Positions 43,137 through 52,118 of a stretch of DNA of 64,000 bases are shown here, in pieces. The stretch covers positions 1,054,001-1,118,000 of the forward strand of contig NZ_LIVQ01000001.1 of the NCBI RefSeq assembly GCF_001905445.1. The letters are read 5' to 3'. This DNA is from Streptomyces sp. CB00455. Its GTDB lineage: Bacteria; Actinomycetota; Actinomycetes; Streptomycetales; Streptomycetaceae. The notes under the pieces are model-generated. The model saw only the letters and a list, made by a program, of their open reading frames with translations. It was not told where the DNA came from and did no database searches. The translations under genes were made by a program, and so were the position numbers. Each line of letters begins with the position of its first letter. Within the stretch, counting starts at the first letter, position 1.

Positions 43137-43412
43137 GATCGCGCCCATGCTACAGCGGGCCGGGCCGGCCCCCGACCGTCGCCCACCCCCTCGGTCCCGC
43201 CCGCCGGACCACCCGTCGAGCACCGTGATGCGGGCGCCGCCGCAGAGCCCGCCCGCAAGGACACGGCTGCGCCCTTCGGGCCCCCGCGGTGAGCGGGGCG
43301 GTCAGGGTCCGGCCGTTCGCCTCGGCCCGGACCGCGCCGGTCACCCACGGGGGCGGCCGGCATATGCGTCTGCGCTGGCCAGGACCTTGGTCGATCGACT
43401 TCGATCATCAGT
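43137..43412. other. Intergenic region between metG and sigma-factor genes
   Basis: About 275 bp with no convincing gene. The right part near 43395-43440 is markedly AT-richer and holds the sigma-factor promoter. A -10-like TAGCAT for the metG direction is at 43146-43151, without a clear -35. Confidence 0.4.
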
Positions 43413-43434
43413 CGTTCATCGCCGAACGTAATAT
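43413..43434 (+). promoter_or_regulatory. Promoter region of the sigma-factor/IclR-like gene pair
   Basis: A TAATAT -10 (43429-43434) directly follows the inverted repeat CGTTC-n6-GAACG (43413-43428). No good -35 is present, which suggests an activator or a different sigma factor; the repeat is a candidate site. Confidence 0.5.
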
Positions 43435-43510
43435 TTCCAGGTTTCTTCTCTGCGCCCCCGAGTGCGCCCGCGCTGGTTTCCTGTTCGCGCACAGGGGATG
43501 AGGTGGAGCG

Positions 43511-44185
43511 GTGATTGATGGCGGTCCGGAGGAGTCCGGTGGGGCGGTGGGGCTGCCGAGCCGGCGACGGCGTCCGACCCCCATGAGCCAGTGGGGTCCT
43601 ACGGCGCGCCTGTCGTACTGGGCGTTCCACGCCAACCGCCGGCCCGCGTACATGCGCTACGCCTACCTTCAGCTGGGTTCGGACGCGGCGGCGGAGGACG
43701 CGGTGGACCGCGCCTTCGACTCGATCATGGCCGAGTGGCTCCGGATGCTCCACATGGACCGCCTGGACGCCTACGCGTGGACCGTGCTCAAGCACTGCCT
43801 CGCCGAGCGGCAGCCCCTGCGCCGCCCCTGGCGGCGTCACCCTCCCGAGCCGATGGACATCACCGCCTTCGAGGCGGCCCTCAAGGAGGCGCACGCCGAC
43901 CGGTACGAGGTGCTGTCGGACACCATCCGCTTCTACTGCGCCGTCTCCCGGCTCGCCGAGCGGCAGCGCGACGCGGTGCTGCTGCGGTACGGGCTCCAGT
44001 GCTCCCCCGGGGAGGCCGGCGACGTGATGGGCGTCGACGAAGCCACGATCCGCTCCCAGCTCGGCCAGGCCCACCGGCGCCTCGCCCGCCTGCTGGACAC
44101 CCCCGCGGCACCCGAACCAGCCGCCGCACCCGACCCGGCTGCCCTGCCCGGCCCGGCCGTCCCGCCCCACCCGGCCGCATCATGA
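43511..44185 (+). CDS. ECF-like RNA polymerase sigma factor
   Basis: 224 residues from a GTG behind AGGTGGAG. Region 2 is recognisable (FHANRRPAYMRYAYLQLGSDAAAEDAVDRAFDSIMAEW), and region 4 as LAERQRDAVLLRYGLQCSPGEAGDVMGVDEATIRSQLGQA. It ends in a Pro/Ala tail. The spacer between regions 2 and 4 is longer than in most ECF factors. Its stop overlaps the next start (ATGA), so the neighbour is likely its regulator or partner. The inverted repeat at the promoter could mark autoregulation. Confidence 0.82.
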   Translation: MIDGGPEESGGAVGLPSRRRRPTPMSQWGPTARLSYWAFHANRRPAYMRYAYLQLGSDAAAEDAVDRAFDSIMAEWLRMLHMDRLDAYAWTVLKHCLAERQPLRRPWRRHPPEPMDITAFEAALKEAHADRYEVLSDTIRFYCAVSRLAERQRDAVLLRYGLQCSPGEAGDVMGVDEATIRSQLGQAHRRLARLLDTPAAPEPAAAPDPAALPGPAVPPHPAAS

Positions 44186-45816
44186 AGCGCAGCGAACGGC
44201 GCCAGCCGCCGCAGGGTGGCGGGGGCCCCCGCTCCCTGGCCGACTTCCTCGCCCGGGCGGGCGTCCGCGACCGCTATCCGCACTACGACCTGGGCGCAGC
44301 CGAGGCCCGCCTGCTGCACGCCGACCCGCTCGCCCCCGCCCACGGCGCGCGCCCCCGGTGCCGGCCGGTCCTTGGCTGGAGCGACCCGGCACGGGACTGC
44401 CCGCTGGACTCCGAGCGGGCCCGGCGCGACCTCACGGCCGCCTGCCTGGCCTCGGTGTGCGCCCCCGGGGCCGAGACGCAGCTCGGCACCTTCCTCTCCT
44501 GCGAGCACACCGACCCGGCCGGTTCGGTCGTCTTCGGCTGCCTGCTGTACCTGGCCGGGCTGCGCGAAGGGGCCCGGTTCTGGTGGCAGTTCGCCGCGGG
44601 CGCGGGCACGTCGCGGACCGCTGCGGCCGCGTACTGCCTCTTCCTCGACCACTCCCGGCGCGGCGAGCACCACGACGCCCGGGTCTGGGCGCGCGAGCTG
44701 CACTGCCGCGGCTTCCGGCCGGGCGGTCACCGGGAACCGCGGGAGGCGCGGCCGTGCGCGCAGGCTGCCGTCCTGCGCTACGTCGACCAGCTCGACGACC
44801 CCGATCTGGGCCCGGTGCCGCTGCCCAGGCCCGGACTGCCGGGCGTGCTGGCCGCGTTCCGCCCGACCCCGGCCGTCGTCCCGGTCGCCGGGGCTGCCGC
44901 CACCGCCGTGTCGCCGGAGGCGGCCGCCTCCCGCTTCGGGTCCGGCCCGCCGCGCCACCCGGCCCTCACGGCGGCTGTCCGCGGGACCGTCGTCCAGACC
45001 GCGACGGGCGCCGCCCTGGCGCAGGCCCGGCGGGCCCTGGGCGTCGTACGGGTCCTGGAGCGGCATCCCCTGGGCGTGGGGCTGCGCCGCCTGGCCCGCA
45101 CGTCCGGCCTCACCGAGGCCCAGCTGCGCCCCCTCCTGTCCATGCTGTGCGAGGAGGAGTACGCGTACCGCGCGGGCGCCGGGTTCTACGCGCGCGGGCC
45201 GGCCCTGGACCGGCTGTCCGCCCCGGGCGGCGGCCCGACGGGCCGGCTCCGGAGCACCCCGGTCCTGGCCCGGGACAGTGCGGGCGCCGCCGTCCACCCG
45301 GGCCGGTACGCCGAGGGCGAGGTCCGCATCGCACAGACGGCGGGCGGGCGCGGGGCGCCGCCCGTGCGTGAGTGGGTGGACTTCCGGGCGGCCGCGCACA
45401 CCTGCGCGGCCGACACGTGCCTGCCGTCCCAGCCCGACCGCGACCACCGCGCCGATCACGCCGAACAGCCCCGGCCCGCCCTGTTCACCGCGCAGACCAT
45501 CACCGGCAGCCGGGCCCTGTTCACGGCGCTGGACGCGGTGGCCCCCGGCGCCGGAGTCCACGCCCTGCTCGGATGCTCCCCGGGGGTCCTCTGCCAGGAG
45601 GTCCCGATCTCCGCCCGCAGCGCCGCCGGCAGCCTCGTGCTCCCCCTCCCGGCGCCCCGTGCCCGCCGCCCGCGCCCGGCCACCGAGTCCCTGCACCGCA
45701 AGGCCGTCCCGGTCCTCCTGGCACTGCTCCTGACGGGCACGATCCCGCCGTCCGCGACCCTCCCCGAAGCCACCCCCCTGCCCACCCGGCCGGACCTGCC
45801 GGTCCTCGGCACGTAA
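44182..45816 (+). CDS. Large protein coupled to the sigma factor, with IclR-like winged helix
   Basis: 544 residues starting at an ATG overlapping the sigma factor stop. The N-terminal 200 residues are helical with CEHTDPAGSVVFGCLLYLAG and a possible Cys/His set. Residues about 285-345 form an IclR-like winged helix (ALAQARRALGVVRVLERHPL, then GLRRLARTSGLTEAQLRPLL). A Cys/Asp-rich middle (HTCAADTCLPSQPDRDHRAD) follows, and a final hydrophobic segment (VPVLLALLLTGTIPP) could be membrane-associated. I recognise no whole-length family. Position suggests an anti-sigma or co-regulator role. Confidence 0.75.
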   Translation: MKRSERRQPPQGGGGPRSLADFLARAGVRDRYPHYDLGAAEARLLHADPLAPAHGARPRCRPVLGWSDPARDCPLDSERARRDLTAACLASVCAPGAETQLGTFLSCEHTDPAGSVVFGCLLYLAGLREGARFWWQFAAGAGTSRTAAAAYCLFLDHSRRGEHHDARVWARELHCRGFRPGGHREPREARPCAQAAVLRYVDQLDDPDLGPVPLPRPGLPGVLAAFRPTPAVVPVAGAAATAVSPEAAASRFGSGPPRHPALTAAVRGTVVQTATGAALAQARRALGVVRVLERHPLGVGLRRLARTSGLTEAQLRPLLSMLCEEEYAYRAGAGFYARGPALDRLSAPGGGPTGRLRSTPVLARDSAGAAVHPGRYAEGEVRIAQTAGGRGAPPVREWVDFRAAAHTCAADTCLPSQPDRDHRADHAEQPRPALFTAQTITGSRALFTALDAVAPGAGVHALLGCSPGVLCQEVPISARSAAGSLVLPLPAPRARRPRPATESLHRKAVPVLLALLLTGTIPPSATLPEATPLPTRPDLPVLGT

Positions 45817-45848
45817 GACGGGACAAGGTGGACCAGCGGACGAACAAA

Positions 45849-45877
45849 AGGAGCCCCACACATGGTGTGGGGCTCCT
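45849..45877 (-). terminator. Terminator of the tRNA-Leu gene
   Basis: A perfect 12 bp stem (AGGAGCCCCACA and complement, 5 nt loop) followed leftward by TTTTGTTCG, just past the tRNA 3' end. This is an unusually classical Rho-independent terminator for this organism. Confidence 0.88.
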
Positions 45878-45882
45878 GCTGG

Positions 45883-45967
45883 TGTCCGAGGGGGGACTTG
45901 AACCCCCACGCCCGATAAAGGGCACTAGCACCTCAAGCTAGCGCGTCTGCCATTCCGCCACCCGGAC
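45883..45967 (-). tRNA. tRNA-Leu (anticodon GAG)
   Basis: Leftward class II tRNA of 85 nt with a long variable arm. The acceptor pairs GTCCGGG with CTCGGAC (one G-U), followed by A and an encoded CCA to 45880. The anticodon stem CTAGC/GCTAG closes the loop TTGAGGT, giving anticodon GAG, which reads CUC and CUU. The T-loop GGTTCAAGTCC is standard. Confidence 0.96.
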
Positions 45968-46149
45968 CAGGTGGTCGGCCCCGGTTTCCCGCGGCGACAT
46001 GGACAACAATAGCAAAGGATCGGCCGCTCTCCGACCACATATCCGGTGGGGTGGTCGGCCGCCACGCCGTGCTGACCTGCACGCATACGGCGCGGGGTGC
46101 GCCGGTGCGGGGCGCCCGGCCGCTGGCGGCGGCAGCAGGCTGCCGGGGG

Positions 46150-47091
46150 TCAGGGGCAGCGGATGACCTGGCCGGCGTAGGAGAGGTTGCCGCCGAAGCC
46201 GAAGAGGAGGACGGGGGCGCCGGTGGGGATCTCGCCGCGCTGCACCAGCTTGGAGAGGGCCATCGGGATGCTGGCGGCGGAGGTGTTGCCCGAGTCGACG
46301 ACGTCGCGGGCGACGACCGCGTTGACCGCGCCGATCCTCGCGGCGAGCGGCTCGATGATCCGCAGGTTCGCCTGGTGGAGGACGACCGCGGCCAGGTCCT
46401 CGGGAACGATCCCGGCCTTCTCGCACACCTTCCGGGCGAGCGGCGGCAGCTGGCTGGTGGTCCAGCGGTAGACGGACTGGCCCTCCTGCGCGAAGACCGG
46501 CGGCGAGCCCTCGATGCGGACGGCGTGGCCCATCTCGGGGACCGAACCCCACAGCACCGGGCCGATGCCCGGCTCCGCGGCGGCCTCGACGACGGCCGCG
46601 CCGGCGCCGTCGCCGGTGAGCACGCAGGTGGTGCGGTCGCTCCAGTCGGTGATCTCGGTCATCTTGTCGGCGCCGATGACCAGGGCGCGGGAGGCGGAGC
46701 CGGCCCGGATGGCGTGGTCGGCGGTGGCCAGCGCGTGCGTGAAGCCCGAGCAGACGACGTTGAGGTCCATCACGGCGGGGCCGCCGCCCATGCCCAGCTT
46801 GGCGGCGACGCGCGCGGCCATGTTGGGCGAGCGGTCGATCGCGGTGGAGGTGGCGACCAGGACGAGGTCGATGTCGTCGGGGGTCAGCCCGGCTCCGGCC
46901 AGGGCCTTGCCGGCGGCCTGGAAGGCGAGCTCGTCCACCGGCTCGTCGGGTCCCGCAATGTGGCGCGTCTTGATGCCGACGCGCGAGCGGATCCACTCGT
47001 CGGTGGTGTCGACCATGGCCGCGAGGTCCTCGTTGGTGAGCATTCTTGCGGGCTGGTAGTGCCCTAGCGCCACCACGCGTGAACCGGTCAT
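46150..47091 (-). CDS. Beta-ketoacyl-ACP synthase III family protein
   Basis: Condenses acyl-CoA with malonyl-ACP to start fatty acid (or polyketide) chains. The 313-residue protein has the Cys-His-Asn triad: NVVCSGFTHA (Cys), VVLHQANLRI (His) and DSGNTSAASIP (Asn), plus the C-terminal LLFGFGGNLSYAGQVIR. Start ATG at 47091 (MTGSRVVALGHYQP); its ribosome-binding site is only a G-run. It stands outside the main fab cluster, so a specialised or secondary FabH is likely. It is divergent from fdhD. Confidence 0.92.
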   Translation of the reverse strand: MTGSRVVALGHYQPARMLTNEDLAAMVDTTDEWIRSRVGIKTRHIAGPDEPVDELAFQAAGKALAGAGLTPDDIDLVLVATSTAIDRSPNMAARVAAKLGMGGGPAVMDLNVVCSGFTHALATADHAIRAGSASRALVIGADKMTEITDWSDRTTCVLTGDGAGAAVVEAAAEPGIGPVLWGSVPEMGHAVRIEGSPPVFAQEGQSVYRWTTSQLPPLARKVCEKAGIVPEDLAAVVLHQANLRIIEPLAARIGAVNAVVARDVVDSGNTSAASIPMALSKLVQRGEIPTGAPVLLFGFGGNLSYAGQVIRCP

Positions 47092-47317
47092 GGGCGGGGT
47101 CCCCCCTCGTACGGAAGTCAGGATCACCCAGCTTTGCCTGCTACTGGTGGGTACGTGTGCGTGTGACCCGACAGGATTCCGGCACCGGAATTTGGAGCTT
47201 CCCGAGGATCCGGCTGCCGGGGGCGGTGCCGGGAAGCGGAACCGCGACAATGAGGTTGTCCGATGCAGCCGGATCCGGTCGGGTGCGCGGCAGGAGCGAA
47301 GGGGTGGCTGGATCACC

Positions 47318-48148
47318 ATGGGACGGGTCACCGAGCGCCGCCGCGTCGTCCGGATCCGCGACGGCGTCGCGGGCGTCCGCCCGGACACGCTGGTGGCGGA
47401 GGAGCCGCTGGAGATACGGCTGAACGGAAAGCCGCTGGCCATCACGATGCGGACCCCGGGTGACGACTTCGCCCTGGCAGTCGGATTCCTGGTCAGCGAA
47501 GGCGTGCTCGCCACGGCGGCGGACGTCCGCGCCGTCACCTACTGCGAGGGGGCGACGGAGGACGGGTCCAACACCTACAACGTCGTCAACGTACAGCTGG
47601 CCGCCGGCGTTGCGGTGCCGGACATCACGCTGGAGCGGAACATCTACACCACGTCCTCCTGCGGCCTGTGCGGCAAGGCCAGCCTGGACGCGGTCCGTAC
47701 GGCCACCCGTTTCCCGGGCGCCGTGGCCGCCGACGCCGTACGGATCTCCGCGGGTGTCCTCGCCACGCTGCCGGACCGGCTGCGCGCGGCGCAGAAGGTC
47801 TTCGAGCGCACGGGCGCGCTGCACGCGGCCGGGCTGTTCACGGCCGGAGGCGAGCTGCTGGACGTACGGGAGGACGTGGGGCGGCACAACGCCGTGGACA
47901 AGATCGTGGGCCGGGCCCTGCAGGCCGGCCGGCTCCCGGCGGCGGGCGCGGTCCTGCTGGTGTCGGGCCGGGCCTCCTTCGAGCTGGCCCAGAAGGCCGT
48001 GATGGCCGGCATCCCGGTGCTTGCGGCGGTCTCGGCGCCGTCCTCCCTCGCGGTGGACCTGGCGCTGGAGTCGGGGCTGACGCTGGTGGGGTTCCTGCGC
48101 GGGCCGGACATGAACATCTACGCGGGCGAGGAGCGGATCACCTTGTGA
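47318..48148 (+). CDS. fdhD: Formate dehydrogenase accessory sulfurtransferase FdhD
   Basis: Transfers sulfur to the molybdenum cofactor of formate dehydrogenase. The 276-residue protein has the redox motif SSCGLCGKAS with CxxC, EDVGRHNAVDKIVG, and the late VSGRASFELAQKA and APSSLAVDLA segments typical of the family. The ATG at 47318 is the best start. No formate dehydrogenase subunits are in the window. The convergent neighbour is a 2Fe-2S protein that could be functionally linked. Confidence 0.94.
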   Translation: MGRVTERRRVVRIRDGVAGVRPDTLVAEEPLEIRLNGKPLAITMRTPGDDFALAVGFLVSEGVLATAADVRAVTYCEGATEDGSNTYNVVNVQLAAGVAVPDITLERNIYTTSSCGLCGKASLDAVRTATRFPGAVAADAVRISAGVLATLPDRLRAAQKVFERTGALHAAGLFTAGGELLDVREDVGRHNAVDKIVGRALQAGRLPAAGAVLLVSGRASFELAQKAVMAGIPVLAAVSAPSSLAVDLALESGLTLVGFLRGPDMNIYAGEERITL

Positions 48149-48272
48149 CGGCCCGCCGGTGAACCGCCCCGGCGGACCGCCGCCGGCCCCCGATGCACCG
48201 CCGCCGGTCCCGGCGGTCCCGACGGCCCCGGCCGTCCCGCCGCCGGCCGCTCTCCCCGTACCGGCCTTCCCA

Positions 48273-48304
48273 TACCGCTCTTGCCGTACCGCTCTTGCCG
48301 TACC
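48273..48304. repeat. Tandem 14 bp repeat between fdhD and the 2Fe-2S gene
   Basis: TACCGCTCTTGCCG is repeated twice followed by TACC, in the gap between two convergent gene ends. Confidence 0.75.
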
Positions 48305-48311
48305 GGCGGCG

Positions 48312-48743
48312 TCAGCGGCCGCGGCGGGAGCGGCGGGACGGGCTCGGGGAGGGCTTGGGCTCCGGCGGGTCGATGCGGTGGAGGTCCAGGGTGGCCGGGA
48401 TCGGGGCGGAGCCGGGACCGCCGGACCGGGCCCAGGCGATGATCTCGTCGGTCGCGGTGTCGTCCAGGGCCCAGCCGAACCAGGCCGCGCGGGCACCGCG
48501 GCGCCGGGCCTCGCTGGTGGGCTGGACCACGATCACGTTGGCCTGCGCGCACGGCCCGAGGCAGTCGCTCGTCCGGACGGCCAGGCGGCCCCCCGAACCG
48601 GCGGCGGCCTCGCGCAGCCGGGCGAGCTGACCGGCGTGGTCGGAGCCGGGGTTCTTGCGGGGATCGCCGCAGCAGCAGCCGCGGCAGACCACCAGGGTGC
48701 AGGGGCGTTCGGCGTGGGCGGCGATCGGGCGTATCCAGGTCAC
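48312..48743 (-). CDS. (2Fe-2S) ferredoxin-domain protein
   Basis: A 143-residue thioredoxin-like 2Fe-2S protein. Cluster ligands are in CRGCCCGDPRKNPG near residue 20 and SDCLGPCAQANVIVV near residue 65, the C-x(n)-C / C-x3-C spacing of NuoE-like or sucrase/ferredoxin-like domains. The start is GTG 48743. A Pro/Arg/Ser-rich basic tail follows. Next to fdhD, so it may belong with formate dehydrogenase or another redox enzyme; this is inference. Confidence 0.85.
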   Translation of the reverse strand: MTWIRPIAAHAERPCTLVVCRGCCCGDPRKNPGSDHAGQLARLREAAAGSGGRLAVRTSDCLGPCAQANVIVVQPTSEARRRGARAAWFGWALDDTATDEIIAWARSGGPGSAPIPATLDLHRIDPPEPKPSPSPSRRSRRGR

Positions 48744-49180
48744 CGCCGCACGTTACCGGGCCCGGCGCGGGCTGTGGGGCCCCGGGGTCGCACTGCCCGG
48801 CGCCGGAGGGCGGGTCCGCAGCAGGGCCGTTCCGGGCCGGGCGAGCGGCCGTTGGGGAGAGGGGCTCCACCGCGCCCCCGCAGACCGGCCCGTTGGCCCT
48901 GTCGGCCCCGCGGACGTCACAGCACCCGGGGAGCGGCCGCCGCGGCCGGGGCCGAGACCTCCGCCGGACCGTCGGCGGCCGGTTCGCGTCCGGGCGCGGC
49001 GCGGGCGCTCGCGGGGGCGCTCCGGGGAGTGCTCCGGGGAGTGCTCCGGGGAGTGCTCCGGTGCGCCGATTCCCGCTCCGTGCCAGGTCACGGGGGGATC
49101 TTGTGGAGGTTTCCGCGGAGCCGCCGGACGGCATGACCGATGCAGTAGCGTCGCCGCGCCGCATGGAGAGGAGCCTGGCC
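48744..49180. other. Gap upstream of the second acyl-CoA ligase
   Basis: About 440 bp without a convincing gene. It contains a 12 bp repeat (TCCGGGGAGTGC, three full copies and a partial, 49021-49060) and a -10-like TAGCGT at 49146-49151 for the rightward ligase; no good -35 is visible. Confidence 0.5.
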
Positions 49181-51004
49181 TTGCGCGAGATCACCGTTCC
49201 ACCGGTCCTCACGGGCACACCCGTCGGCGGTCTGGCCGACGTCGTCTTCCGGCATGCGCAGGAGGACCCGGACCGGGTGGTCCTGGGCCGCAAGACCGAC
49301 GGGGCCTGGCGGGACGTGACCTCCGGGCAACTGGCGGCGGAGGTGCTGGCGCTCGCCAAGGGGCTCCTGGCCCAGGGGGTGCGGTTCGGGGACCGGGTCG
49401 CGGTCATGTCCCGGACCCGGTACGAGTGGACCCTCTTCGACTTCGCCCTGTGGGCCGTCGGCGCCCAGCCCGTCCCCGTCTACCCGACTTCTTCCGCCGA
49501 GCAGGTGCACTGGATCCTGTTCGACTCCGAGTGCACCGCCTGCGTCGTGGAGAACGAGGACCAGGCCATGACGGTGGGCTCGGTCATCGACCGGCTGCCG
49601 CGCCTGCGCCTGCTGTGGCAGCTCGACGCCGGGGCCGTGGACGGGCTCGTCGCCGACGGGCGCGGTGTCGCGGAGGACGTCGTGCACCGCCACCGCGGGG
49701 CGGTGACGCCCGACGCCGTCGCCACCGTCATCTACACCTCCGGGACCACCGGCCGCCCCAAGGGGTGCGTGCTCACGCACGCCAACTTCATGTTCGAGAC
49801 CGACACCATGGTGAGCCGCTGGAAGTCCGTCTTCCGGGCCGGTCCCGGCGAGCAGCCCTCCACCTTGCTCTTCCTGCCGCTGGCGCACGTCTTCGGGCGG
49901 ATGGTGGAGGTGGCCGCCATCCGGTCGCGGGTCAAACTGGGCCACCAGCCGGCCCTGGCGGCGGCCGAGTTGCTGCCGGACCTCGCCGCGTTCCGGCCGA
50001 CCTTCGTCCTGGGGGTCCCGTACGTCTTCGAGAAGGTCTTCGCGGCGGCCCGGCGCAAGGCGGAGGCGGAGGGGCGCACCGGGCCCTTCGACCGGGCGGT
50101 GGAGACGGCCGTGCGGTACGCGGAGGCCCGCGAGCAGAAGGCCTTCGGCATCGGGCCGGGTCCCTCGGCCGGGCTGCGGATGGAGCACCAGCTCTTCGAG
50201 CGGCTCGTCTACGGGAAGGTGCGCGAGGCGATGGGCGGCCGGGTCCGGCACGCCATGTCGGGGGGTTCGGCGATGTCGCGCCGTCTCGGGCTGTTCTTCG
50301 ACGGCGCCGGGATCACCGTCTTCGAGGGGTACGGCCTGACCGAGTCCTGCGCGGCGGCCACCGCCAACCCGCCGGGGGCGACGAAGTACGGCACGGTGGG
50401 CCGCCCCATCCCGGGCAGCACGGTGCACATCGCGGACGACGGGGAGATCTGGCTGCACGGCGGGCACATCTTCTCCGGCTACCTGAACGACTCCCCCGCC
50501 ACGGAGGCGGTGCTGCGCGGCGGGTGGCTGGCCACCGGGGACCTGGGACGGCTGGACGAGGGTGGCTACCTCACCATCACCGGCCGCAAGAAGGAGATCC
50601 TGGTGACCTCCAACGGCAAGAGCGTCGCGCCGAACGCGCTGGAGGAGCGGGTGCGCTCGCACCCGCTGGTGTCGCAGTGCGTGCTGGTGGGCAACGACCG
50701 GCCGTACATCGCGGCGCTGATCACCTTGGACTCCGAGGGGATGGCGCACTGGCTGGCGATGCGCGGGCGTCCGCAGCTGCCGGCGGCCGACCTGGTGCAC
50801 GACGCCGATCTGGCGGCGGAGGTCCGCCGGGCGGTGGTGGCCGCCAACACCCTGGTCTCGCAGGCGGAGGCGATCAGGACCTTCCGGGTGCTCTCCGAGC
50901 AGTTCACGGAGGAGCGGGGACTGCTGACCCCTTCCCTGAAGCTCAAGCGGCGGGCCATCGAGAAGGCGTACGCGCGGGAGGTCGCGGCCCTGTACCGGCC
51001 GTGA
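49181..51004 (+). CDS. Long-chain acyl-CoA ligase, AMP-forming (second copy)
   Basis: Activates fatty acids to acyl-CoA. The protein of about 607 residues has YTSGTTGRPKGC, LPLAHVFGRM, EGYGLTESCAA, the TGDLGRLDEGGYLTITGRKKE hinge and PSLKLKRRAIEK. I start at TTG 49181, because GGAGAGGAG lies just upstream; in-frame ATGs at 49163 and 49133 are alternatives. It differs from the ligase at 3.3-5.1 kb in most of its length, so the two are separate subfamilies. It is followed, after short repeats, by an aldo/keto reductase. Confidence 0.93.
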   Translation: MREITVPPVLTGTPVGGLADVVFRHAQEDPDRVVLGRKTDGAWRDVTSGQLAAEVLALAKGLLAQGVRFGDRVAVMSRTRYEWTLFDFALWAVGAQPVPVYPTSSAEQVHWILFDSECTACVVENEDQAMTVGSVIDRLPRLRLLWQLDAGAVDGLVADGRGVAEDVVHRHRGAVTPDAVATVIYTSGTTGRPKGCVLTHANFMFETDTMVSRWKSVFRAGPGEQPSTLLFLPLAHVFGRMVEVAAIRSRVKLGHQPALAAAELLPDLAAFRPTFVLGVPYVFEKVFAAARRKAEAEGRTGPFDRAVETAVRYAEAREQKAFGIGPGPSAGLRMEHQLFERLVYGKVREAMGGRVRHAMSGGSAMSRRLGLFFDGAGITVFEGYGLTESCAAATANPPGATKYGTVGRPIPGSTVHIADDGEIWLHGGHIFSGYLNDSPATEAVLRGGWLATGDLGRLDEGGYLTITGRKKEILVTSNGKSVAPNALEERVRSHPLVSQCVLVGNDRPYIAALITLDSEGMAHWLAMRGRPQLPAADLVHDADLAAEVRRAVVAANTLVSQAEAIRTFRVLSEQFTEERGLLTPSLKLKRRAIEKAYAREVAALYRP

Positions 51005-51228
51005 AGACGGGCCTGTACCGGCCGTGGACACCGACCGTGGACACCGGCCGTGCACACCGGTCGGCGGCCGAGGCGCGGGCGGGCGGGCGGCCCGGTGCGT
51101 GAGGCCTGTCCCGGGAGGTGCCCCGGCGCGGGGCGGGAGGGCGCGCCGTGACGGCGGGAATACGTCGTCCGAGGGGCCGGTTGTGGCCCCAGTACGACGC
51201 CCCACCGACGCGAGGGAACGATCCAGAC

Positions 51229-52077
51229 GTGAACCAGGTCCCCACCATCAAGCTCAACAACGGCACGTTCATGCCCCAGCTCGGTTTCGGCGTGTGGCAG
51301 ATTCCGGACGCGGATGCGGAGCAGGCCGTCGCGACCGCGCTGGAGGCGGGCTACCGCAGCATCGACACGGCGGCCGTTTACGGCAACGAGTCCGGGACCG
51401 GGAAGGCGGTCACCGGCTCGGGGCTGGCGCGCGAGGAGCTGTTCGTCACCACCAAGCTGTGGAACGGCCCGTCGCAGGCGTGGGGCCGCGACGAGGTGCT
51501 GCGCGCCTTCGACGACTCGCTGGCCAAGCTGGGTCTCGACTACGTCGACCTGTACCTGATCCACTGGCCCCGCCCGATGCGCGACGACTTCCTCTCCATC
51601 TGGGAGACCTTCGGGGAGATCGCCGCGAGCGGCCGGGCCAAGGCCGTCGGCGTGTCCAACTTCCGCCCCGCCGATCTGGCGCGACTGGCCGGGGCCGGCG
51701 ATCTGGTCCCCGCCGTGAACCAGATCGAGCTGCACCCGCTCTTCCCGCAGGCCGAGTTGCGCTCCGTGCACGCCGAGCGCGGGATCGCGACCGAGGCCTG
51801 GTCCCCGCTGGGCCAGGGCAAGGAGCTGCTGACGCTCCCGGCGGTGGCCGAGATCGCCGGCCGGCGCGGCCGCACCGCCGCGCAGGTCGTGCTGCGCTGG
51901 CACCTGCAGCACGGCAACATCGTCATCCCGAAGTCCGTGACGCCGGCGCGCATCCGGGAGAACCTGGACGTGTTCGACTTCGAGCTGGCCGACGACGAGA
52001 TGGCGGCGCTGGACGCGCTGGGCGCGGACGGGGCGGGCCGCCGGCTCGGTCCGGACCCGGCCGGCTTCGACGCCTGA
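51229..52077 (+). CDS. Aldo/keto reductase
   Basis: NADPH-dependent carbonyl reductase of the (beta/alpha)8 AKR type. The 282-residue protein has the catalytic tetrad in order: Asp and Tyr in SIDTAAVYGNE, Lys in TTKLWN, His in YLIHWPRP. NADPH contacts are AVGVSNF and IPKSVTPARI. The GTG at 51229 gives the normal length. Related enzymes reduce 2,5-diketo-gluconate or methylglyoxal. It is soluble; substrate unknown. Confidence 0.94.
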   Translation: MNQVPTIKLNNGTFMPQLGFGVWQIPDADAEQAVATALEAGYRSIDTAAVYGNESGTGKAVTGSGLAREELFVTTKLWNGPSQAWGRDEVLRAFDDSLAKLGLDYVDLYLIHWPRPMRDDFLSIWETFGEIAASGRAKAVGVSNFRPADLARLAGAGDLVPAVNQIELHPLFPQAELRSVHAERGIATEAWSPLGQGKELLTLPAVAEIAGRRGRTAAQVVLRWHLQHGNIVIPKSVTPARIRENLDVFDFELADDEMAALDALGADGAGRRLGPDPAGFDA

Positions 52078-52118
52078 GGCAGCCGGGGGCAGGGCGAGCG
52101 AGAGGGAGGACGGCGCGC

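Noticed and set aside
43041..43223. 60-codon leftward frame upstream of metG as a leader peptide
   Set aside because: It spans the terminator hairpin and overlaps the metG start region but has no ribosome-binding site, and no Met-rich stretch that would suit methionine attenuation.
43137..43412. T-box riboswitch upstream of metG
   Set aside because: No TGGNACCGCG-like T-box or specifier loop can be found on the leftward strand; only a terminator-like hairpin is present.
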